Assembly: GCA_024644005.1 (NCBI GenBank)
Contig: JAHELU010000019.1
Span: 1-35,023, forward strand
Direction of reading: 5' to 3'
Source of the DNA: Acidimicrobiales bacterium
GTDB lineage: Bacteria; Actinomycetota; Acidimicrobiia; Acidimicrobiales; SZUA-35
Length of the DNA: 35,023 nucleotides
This document shows, in pieces, positions 29,688-35,023 of this stretch (positions are counted from its first letter, which is position 1; each line of letters opens with the position of its first letter). The notes under the pieces were generated by a model. That model searched no databases. It was not told the origin of the DNA and worked only from the letters and a program-made list of their open reading frames with translations. Made by a program: the position numbers and the translations under genes.

Positions 29688-31430
29688 ATGCCAAACGGAA
29701 ACAACAACCAGGAGTACGGACCGGAGTCGGCGATCGGCCTCTACCCACCCCAGCACGAGATGCTGGAGGGGCTGATGGCCGACCTCGACGCAACCACCGA
29801 GGCCGCCTACGAGTCGATCATCGAGACCATATGCGGCATCGTCGACGACTCGCAGCCGGTCGAGCAGTACGACGGGAGCCTCGGCGTCTCGACCGCCTTC
29901 GTCGACGAGAAGCAGCGGCCGGTCGGGCAGCTGCAGTGGGACAGCAATCTCGCCGACCTCTACGACGACCCGGGGAACGTGTCCGGCGTGCGCTGGTGCA
30001 CCGGCACGCTGCTCAGTCACAACCTCTTCCTGAGCGCCGGCCACTGCTTCGACAGCAACCCGCCGATGCCATGGCGAGTGCCGAGGATCGACGGCACCAA
30101 CACCCCGATCTCCCCCGACGAGATCCGGACCGTCATGCACGTGAACTTCGACTACCAGGTCGACGAGAACGGCAACCAACGACCCGAGGTCGAATTCGAG
30201 ATCGACGAGCTCGTCGAGTACCGCCTCGGTGGGCTCGACATCGCCATCGTCCGGCTGGCTGGCCACCCCGGCTCCCTGTTCGGCATGGGCCAGGCCGCAC
30301 CGGCCGACGCGACGGTCGGCGACATGATGGCCATCATCGGCCACCCGGCGGGTGTGCCGAAGCGGGTCGAGGCCGGCCCGGTCACCCAGTTCCAGGGCGA
30401 CCGGATCCGCTACAACGACATCGACACCCTCGGCGGCAACTCGGGCTCCGCCATCTGGCACGAGAAGTCGGGCAAGATCGTCGGCGTCCACACCAACGGC
30501 GGCTGCAACTCCCAGGGCACCGGCTCCAACTTCGGGGTCAGGATCGAGCGGATCAGAGCGGAGTCACCGACGATCAACCGGCTCGACCATGCACCGTTCC
30601 CGCTGGCCGGCGGCGTCTACACCGTGCGCCAGGAGAGCTCCGGGCGGTTCCTCGACGCCCACCAGTCGTCCGGCAACGACTTCTCGGTGGTCACCCGGAC
30701 CGCCCAGAACAACAACACACAGAAGTGGCGGTTCACCCCGGTGGGCCTGGTCTGCACCATCCGCCAGCTCAGCTCGAACCGCTACGTCGACGCCCACGAG
30801 AACCAGGCAAACGACTTCTCGGCCGTGACCAGGACCGCCCAGGCCAACGACACCCAGAAGTGGGTGGCGATGCCGGTCCCCGGTCAGCTGTCGACCTACA
30901 CCCTGCAACAGCTGCGGAACGGCCGGTTCCTCGACGCCCATGTGACCTCGGGGGCGGACTTCTCGGTGGTGACCAGGACCGCCCAGAACAACGACACTCA
31001 GCAGTGGCGCTTGGCCAGGTTGCCGAACGGCTCGTTCACGGTGACCCAGGTCGTCAACGGCCGGTTCATGGACGCCCACCAGAATCAGGCCAACGACTTC
31101 TCGGTGGTGACCAGGACCGCCCAGAACAACGACACCCAGCGCTGGGACTTCACCACGGTCGGCACGGTCTACGAGATCGAGCAGGTCAGTTCCGGTCGCC
31201 ACGTCGACGCCCATGAGAACCAGGCCAACGACTTCTCGGTGGTGACCAGGCCGACCCAGAACAACGACACCCAGCGCTGGATCGCCACCTACCTCGGCGG
31301 CCAGTCCTACACGCTGCAGCAGCTCAGCTCCGGTCGGTTCCTCGACGCCCACCAATCGTCCGCCGAGGACTTCTCGGTGGTGACCAGGACCGCCCAGAAC
31401 AACGACACCCAGCGCTGGCTCATCGGCTAG
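29688..31430 (+). CDS. Trypsin-like serine protease with six C-terminal beta-trefoil-like repeats
   Basis: A 580-residue protein. The protease domain (about 60-300) has the triad His119 (LSAGHC), Asp184 (GGLDIAIVRL) and Ser252 (LGGNSGSAIW), plus the Cys104-Cys120 spacing of chymotrypsin-type enzymes. From about residue 309, six tandem repeats of about 45 residues follow, each reading roughly Y-T-x-x-Q-x-x-x-G-R-F-x-DAH, DFSVVTRTAQ and NDTQ-x-W, like a QxW-bearing ricin-type lectin fold. Repeats are near identical in protein and DNA, implying recent duplication. No signal peptide is seen: the N-terminus is polar (MPNGNNNQEYGPES) and may be a propeptide. A GAGGGACCACCA tract precedes the ATG. 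Substrate and location are unknown. Confidence 0.85.
   Translation: MPNGNNNQEYGPESAIGLYPPQHEMLEGLMADLDATTEAAYESIIETICGIVDDSQPVEQYDGSLGVSTAFVDEKQRPVGQLQWDSNLADLYDDPGNVSGVRWCTGTLLSHNLFLSAGHCFDSNPPMPWRVPRIDGTNTPISPDEIRTVMHVNFDYQVDENGNQRPEVEFEIDELVEYRLGGLDIAIVRLAGHPGSLFGMGQAAPADATVGDMMAIIGHPAGVPKRVEAGPVTQFQGDRIRYNDIDTLGGNSGSAIWHEKSGKIVGVHTNGGCNSQGTGSNFGVRIERIRAESPTINRLDHAPFPLAGGVYTVRQESSGRFLDAHQSSGNDFSVVTRTAQNNNTQKWRFTPVGLVCTIRQLSSNRYVDAHENQANDFSAVTRTAQANDTQKWVAMPVPGQLSTYTLQQLRNGRFLDAHVTSGADFSVVTRTAQNNDTQQWRLARLPNGSFTVTQVVNGRFMDAHQNQANDFSVVTRTAQNNDTQRWDFTTVGTVYEIEQVSSGRHVDAHENQANDFSVVTRPTQNNDTQRWIATYLGGQSYTLQQLSSGRFLDAHQSSAEDFSVVTRTAQNNDTQRWLIG
30612..31424 (+). repeat. Six tandem about 135-bp coding repeats in the protease gene
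   Basis: The segment encodes six about 45-residue repeats. The stretch for DFSVVTRTAQNNDTQ is almost unchanged at DNA level in copies 1 and 3-6; copy 2 has SAVT and QAND, and copy 5 has RPTQ. Six copies could form two three-lobed trefoils. Confidence 0.85.
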
Positions 31431-31470
31431 TCGGGCCAGCACCGGAGCTCACCGGCCAGCAGGCTCCTGA

Positions 31471-32157
31471 CTAGTCGACGACGACCGGAGGGGTCGTCTC
31501 GCTGGCGGTGTCCCACATCTCCTGATCGCTCATGCCCATGATGGCGTCGAGGACCTTGCGCGGGTAGTGCATGTTCGGCTTCGTCTCGTCGTACGGGGGC
31601 TGGGGCACCGGCTCGGTGGGACGATCGAAGTCGGCCGGCCGCTTCAACGCCTCGAGCTCGTCCTCCGAGATCCCGCACAGGTCCCGAACCTCGGGGTCGA
31701 TCCAGGCCCGCTCGTCGATGCCGGACCCGGTCGCCACCTCCAGGCTGAGCCCTTCGGGGCCTGCGAAGTAGATCGACTTGATCATGCCGTGATCGATCGG
31801 GCCCATGACCTGGATCCCCCGGTCCCGGATCCGGTCCCGCATGGCCAAGACGTCGTCGAGCGAGTCGACGTGGAAGGCCACGTGTTGCATCGTGCCGGCG
31901 GTCACCGGCGCGCCCGGATTGCCGGCGTGGGTCACCCCGTACTCGATGTCCTTGGCGTTGTCCGGGTGCTGGACGAAGGCGACGTAGCTGTCCTCCGCCA
32001 GCTCGACGAACCCGTGGAAGGTGTTCTCGACGCCGTGCATCCAGTAGAGCGCCTTCAGGGGGCAACCGAGGACGTCGCACCAGAACTCGAGCTGACCCTT
32101 CATGTCCCGGGTCGAGAGGGCGAGGTGGTTGACCCCTCTGGGGTGGAGTGCCGGCAT
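31471..32157 (-). CDS. VOC-superfamily (glyoxalase/extradiol dioxygenase-like) protein
   Basis: A 228-residue protein with a vicinal-oxygen-chelate fold: GVNHLALSTRDMKGQLEFWCDVLG at the start, MQHVAFHVDSLDDVLAMRDRIRDRG in the middle and YFAGPEGLSLEVATG at the end of the second module. These supply His, His and Glu as likely metal ligands. The C-terminal 70 residues (PQPPYDETKPNMHYPRKVLDAIMGMSDQEMWDT) lie outside the core and are conserved-looking. An AAGGAGG lies seven bases before the ATG at 32157, making the start secure. It sits 88 bases downstream of an epoxide hydrolase gene on the same strand, hinting at catabolism of a lipophilic or aromatic compound; the reaction is not known. Confidence 0.85.
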   Translation of the reverse strand: MPALHPRGVNHLALSTRDMKGQLEFWCDVLGCPLKALYWMHGVENTFHGFVELAEDSYVAFVQHPDNAKDIEYGVTHAGNPGAPVTAGTMQHVAFHVDSLDDVLAMRDRIRDRGIQVMGPIDHGMIKSIYFAGPEGLSLEVATGSGIDERAWIDPEVRDLCGISEDELEALKRPADFDRPTEPVPQPPYDETKPNMHYPRKVLDAIMGMSDQEMWDTASETTPPVVVD

Positions 32158-32245
32158 GACGATGCCTCCTTCGTGGCGGCCGCGTCGGACCGCCGTTCGG
32201 TCCAACCATAGTTCGAACCGGTCGAACGCCCTCAGTCCGATGGCC

Positions 32246-33406
32246 CTACCTGACCGTCGCGAAGAAGGCCCGCACGTCGTCGACGAAGGCCTCCGGCTGC
32301 TCGAAGGCGGCGAAGTGGCCACCGCGATCCATACTGGTCCAGCGGGTGATGTTGTAGCCGGCCTCGCACCAGCCTCTCGGGGAGCGGACGATCTCCTTCG
32401 GGAACGACGCCACCCCGGTCGGGACCTCGACCCGACCCCGACCGGCCATGCTGGCGAAGCTCTCCCAGTACAGCCGAGCCGACGAGCCACCGGCGGCGTT
32501 CAGCCAGTACAGCATCACGTTGTCGAGCAGCTCGTCCCTGGTCAGCGCATTCTCTGGATGGCCGTCGCAGTCGGTCCAGGCCCAGAACTTCTCGACGATC
32601 CAGCCCATCTGGCCGACCGGCGAGTCGACGAGGCCGTAGGCCAGGGTCTGGGGCCGGGTGCTCTGCTGCTTGGAGTAGCCCGAGTCCCAGTCCCGATAGT
32701 GCTCGGCCCCGGCGAAGGCGGCCAGGTCCTCCTCGCTCGGGTTCTCCTTGGCCGACGGGGTCGGGCGCCCGAGCGGCATGTTGGTGTGGATGGCGGCGCA
32801 CCGTCCGCCGTTGCGGCCGAGCTGGGTGGTGACCGCCGCCCCCCAGTCGCCACCCTGGGCCCCGTAGCGCTGGTAGCCGAGCCGATCCATCAGCTCGTCC
32901 CACGCCTCGGCGATGCGCTCGACCCCCCATCCGGTCTCGGTCGGCTTGGCGGAGAAGCCGTAGCCGGGCAGCGACGGGCAGACGACGTGGAAGGCGTCCT
33001 CGGCCCGGCCGCCATGGGCCACCGGATCGACCAGCGGTCCGATGACCTTGGTGAACTCGACGACCGAGCCCGGCCAGCCGTGGGTGATCAGCAGCGGGAG
33101 CGCATCGTCGTGGGGCGACCGCTGATGGATGAAGTGGATGTCGAGCCCCTGGATCCCGGTCAGGAAGTGGTCGAACCGGTTGAGCTCGGCCTCCCGGACC
33201 CGCCAGTCGTAGGCGTCGAGCCAGTACCCGGCCAGCTCCTGGGCGTAGGCCAGTGGCATGCCCTGGCTCCAGTCGTCGACCGGTTCGGGTTCCGGCCAGC
33301 GGGTGGCCCGGAGCCGGGCGGCCAGATCGTCGAGGTCGGCCTGGTCGATGTCGATGGTGAACGGCCGGACATCCTCGAGCAGCGGCTCCGGCGCTTCTGC
33401 GGTCAT
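32246..33406 (-). CDS. Epoxide hydrolase, microsomal (EPHX1)-type alpha/beta-hydrolase
   Basis: A 386-residue alpha/beta-hydrolase with the N-terminal epoxide-hydrolase segment (PFTIDIDQADLDDLAARLRATRWPEPEPVDDWSQGMPLAY). The oxyanion motif HGWPGS, nucleophile Asp in AQGGDWGAAV and the C-terminal catalytic His in GGHFAAFEQPE are all present. Such enzymes hydrate epoxides to diols through an alkyl-enzyme ester. There is no Shine-Dalgarno sequence; TACCGT lies exactly six bases before the ATG, indicating a leaderless transcript. It is divergent from the PEP-utilising-enzyme-like gene, which shows the same arrangement. Confidence 0.9.
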   Translation of the reverse strand: MTAEAPEPLLEDVRPFTIDIDQADLDDLAARLRATRWPEPEPVDDWSQGMPLAYAQELAGYWLDAYDWRVREAELNRFDHFLTGIQGLDIHFIHQRSPHDDALPLLITHGWPGSVVEFTKVIGPLVDPVAHGGRAEDAFHVVCPSLPGYGFSAKPTETGWGVERIAEAWDELMDRLGYQRYGAQGGDWGAAVTTQLGRNGGRCAAIHTNMPLGRPTPSAKENPSEEDLAAFAGAEHYRDWDSGYSKQQSTRPQTLAYGLVDSPVGQMGWIVEKFWAWTDCDGHPENALTRDELLDNVMLYWLNAAGGSSARLYWESFASMAGRGRVEVPTGVASFPKEIVRSPRGWCEAGYNITRWTSMDRGGHFAAFEQPEAFVDDVRAFFATVR

Positions 33407-33412
33407 GGAGGA

Positions 33413-33418
33413 ACGGTA
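33413..33418 (-). promoter_or_regulatory. Leaderless-type -10 box of the epoxide hydrolase gene
   Basis: On the minus strand TACCGT is followed by six bases and the ATG at 33406. No ribosome-binding site is present. Confidence 0.4.
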
Positions 33419-33491
33419 GCGTCGAGCGGGCCAGTTTCGCCTCCCGGCGAAACTCGCAGCTGGCCGCCCCTGGCGGTGCGGCTACTACCAC

Positions 33492-33497
33492 TAGGCT
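33492..33497 (+). promoter_or_regulatory. Leaderless-type -10 box of the PEP-utilising-enzyme-like gene
   Basis: TAGGCT is followed by CCGCCC and the ATG at 33504, the same TANNNT-N6-start layout as at 5005, 25235 and 33413. Confidence 0.45.
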
Positions 33498-33503
33498 CCG
33501 CCC

Positions 33504-35023
33504 ATGACGGGAATCAGCTGGCCGGCGGACCGCGGACCGTCGCAACGGTGGCCGATCTACACCAGGGGCAACATCGGCGAGGTCTATCCGGAGGTGGTGC
33601 TGCCGCTGGAGTGGGACCTGGCCGGTCTGGCCAGCGAGCGGGGGTGGCGGCGAGGAGCCGAGGCGATCGGCTTCGCCGGCGCCGAGGACTATGGGCCGGG
33701 CGACTTCGTGGTGATCGGGGTCTTCGGTGGCTACGCCTACTTCAACGTCAGCCTGATGCGACTGTTGGGGGTCAGGGCCCCCGGGATGGGTCCCGACCTG
33801 ATCGATCGGCAGTTCCTCGGCGATGCCGACGTTGCCGAGTACCGGGCCAGGCCGGGCGACCGGAACCTGGCCGCCACCGGGCGGGTCGTCAGGACCGCCA
33901 TCCGGACCCTGCGAGCCCGATCGGTGCCCCTGGTCGACGAGATGCAGCGCCGGGTCGACCGCTACCGGGCCGCTGCTCCGCCGCTCGACGCCGACGACGG
34001 TGCGCTGTGGGCCTACATCAAGAACGGGTCCGTCGAGCTGTGGGAGTACCTGATCGCCAGCCACGTCACGAACACGATGCAGGCCACGATCGCCGCCGGT
34101 GGGCTCACCGATCTGTGCGAGAAGCGGCTGGGGGACCCGAACCTGGCGGTCACCCTGACCACGGGGATCGGCGATGTCGTGTCGGCCGAACCGGCCAGGG
34201 AGATGTGGAAGCTGGCGAACGAGACGCCAGCCGCCGAGTACGACCAGGCGTTCGATCGGTTCATCGAGCGGTACGGCCACCGCGGTCCCAACGAGTTCTC
34301 GCTGATGGGCCGGGACTGGGCCGCCTACCCGGAGCTGGCCACCGCAGCGATCGAGACCATGCGGGGAGCGGAGCCGGCGCGCTCGCCGATCGCCCAGGAG
34401 CAGCGGATGGCGGCCGAGCGACGGCAGGCTGTGGCGCTGGCCAAGTCCCGGCTGGGATGGCGGAGCTGGCGGCTGGATCGGGCCATCGAGACCACTGCGC
34501 TGTGGTCCAGGGCTCGGGAGGCGTCGAAGAACCAGGTGATCCGGGGCAACCAGCTGAGCCGGCATGCCTTCCTCGAGCTGTTGCGTCGGGCTGCGACCAG
34601 GGGCGGGGTCGAGGATCGGATCGGTCCGTCGCTGCTCGGCGAGGAGGAGTTCCTGACCTACCTGGCCGACCCGCCGTCGATGGTGGACACCATCGAGGGT
34701 CGACGGTCGGACTACGAGCACCTGCGGGGTCTGGAGCCGCCGTTCGCGTTCGACACGTCGCTCCACGGCGGCGGCCCGCCGCCGATCTCGACCTGGTCGG
34801 CCCGTCGGACGGCCGGCGAGACGGCGACCCCCGGAACGGTGCTGCAGGGGGCGGCCGGGGCGCCGGGGCTGGCCGGCGGTCCGGCCAGGATCGTCCTGGA
34901 TCCGAGCGACCCGAGCGCACTGGAGCCGGGGGACGTGCTGGTGGCGCCGATCACCGACCCGTCGTGGACGCCGCTGTTCGTGCCGGCGAGTGCGGTGGTG
35001 GTCGAGGTCGGGGCGGCGATGAG
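33504..35023 (+). CDS. PEP-utilising-enzyme mobile-domain protein (3' end missing)
   Basis: The frame is open from ATG 33504 to the window edge (506 codons). The N-terminal part (WPIYTRGNIGEVYPEVVLPLEWDL) and middle helical part (FIERYGHRGPNEFSL) resemble the central region of rifampin-phosphotransferase-like and other PEP-synthase-related proteins. Near the edge, LAGGPARIVLDPSDPSALEPGDVLVAPITDPSWTPLFVPASAVVVEVGAAM is the start of the swivelling phosphohistidine domain; the catalytic His of the GG-x-x-SH motif should lie just beyond the last base. No N-terminal ATP-grasp domain is seen in this frame, so it may need a partner or be a non-canonical member. TAGGCT six bases before the ATG supports a leaderless start. 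Confidence 0.82.
   Translation, partial: MTGISWPADRGPSQRWPIYTRGNIGEVYPEVVLPLEWDLAGLASERGWRRGAEAIGFAGAEDYGPGDFVVIGVFGGYAYFNVSLMRLLGVRAPGMGPDLIDRQFLGDADVAEYRARPGDRNLAATGRVVRTAIRTLRARSVPLVDEMQRRVDRYRAAAPPLDADDGALWAYIKNGSVELWEYLIASHVTNTMQATIAAGGLTDLCEKRLGDPNLAVTLTTGIGDVVSAEPAREMWKLANETPAAEYDQAFDRFIERYGHRGPNEFSLMGRDWAAYPELATAAIETMRGAEPARSPIAQEQRMAAERRQAVALAKSRLGWRSWRLDRAIETTALWSRAREASKNQVIRGNQLSRHAFLELLRRAATRGGVEDRIGPSLLGEEEFLTYLADPPSMVDTIEGRRSDYEHLRGLEPPFAFDTSLHGGGPPPISTWSARRTAGETATPGTVLQGAAGAPGLAGGPARIVLDPSDPSALEPGDVLVAPITDPSWTPLFVPASAVVVEVGAAM

Noticed and set aside
30612-31424. CRISPR-like regular repeats
   Set aside because: The repetition is explained by in-frame protein repeats without unique spacers.

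Overview
The window is high-GC DNA with strong G/C preference at third codon positions, GTG starts, stop/start overlaps (ATGA, GTGA) and several starts that look leaderless (TANNNT six bases before the start codon). With partner-switching sigma control, DosR-like boxes and actinobacterial-type membrane families, this points to an actinobacterium. The mix of FadD19-like acyl-CoA synthetase, N-acyl-D-amino-acid deacylase, epoxide hydrolase and VOC enzymes fits class Acidimicrobiia, but that placement is inference. No rRNA, tRNA, CRISPR array or insertion sequence was recognised.

0-9.5 kb is largely stress regulation. It holds a SpoIIE-type phosphatase (247-1029), a cytidine deaminase with a small membrane protein, a fused MFS/spermidine-synthase gene broken by an in-frame TAG, and an SDR. 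These are followed by a STAS antagonist, an RsbW-like protein and a SigB/SigF-type sigma factor (5017-6545). Beyond them lie a DUF2236 protein, a second and better conserved RsbW-like anti-sigma factor, a small unknown protein and a DHRS12-like SDR. Each of those last four genes has a GTTT/GGTTC-N15-17-GGGWAN element in front of it, as expected for promoters of this sigma class, so they may form a local regulon.

9.5-15.8 kb is the most unusual part. A tightly overlapping operon encodes an exported DUF4214 protein, a MauE-like membrane protein, a MauD-like membrane thioredoxin and a Tat-exported 12-cysteine protein (methylamine-dehydrogenase light-chain-like domain joined to a cell-wall-binding-like domain). 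The last gene (12932-14368) encodes a CcdA/MauF-like membrane protein whose reading frame is interrupted by one TGA, exactly where the conserved redox Cys of the SPCGLS motif belongs. Two hairpins directly follow the TGA, so this is a candidate selenoprotein in a redox membrane module. Next come a HypC remnant on the opposite strand and an orphan hypA-hypB pair.

15.8-20 kb carries a small membrane protein, a 19-bp tandem repeat that runs into the end of a chagasin-like lipoprotein gene, and a tandem USP protein. A perfect 16-bp inverted repeat made of two DosR-like boxes lies upstream of the USP gene. A protein-isoaspartate methyltransferase and a triple-BON protein follow, the latter with its own DosR-like box; together they suggest a small hypoxia/dormancy response. 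19.7-26.5 kb is catabolic and miscellaneous: crotonase-fold protein, acyl-CoA synthetase, D-aminoacylase-like amidohydrolase, CPBP membrane protease, SMP-30 hydrolase and a cyclic-nucleotide-type sensor.

26.6-35 kb holds a shortened WYL-type regulator, a conserved DUF protein and an ECF sigma operon with a membrane anti-sigma-like protein whose sensor domain is duplicated as a separate gene. A trypsin-like protease with six near-identical C-terminal repeats, a VOC protein, an epoxide hydrolase and a truncated PEP-utilising-enzyme-like gene complete the window.
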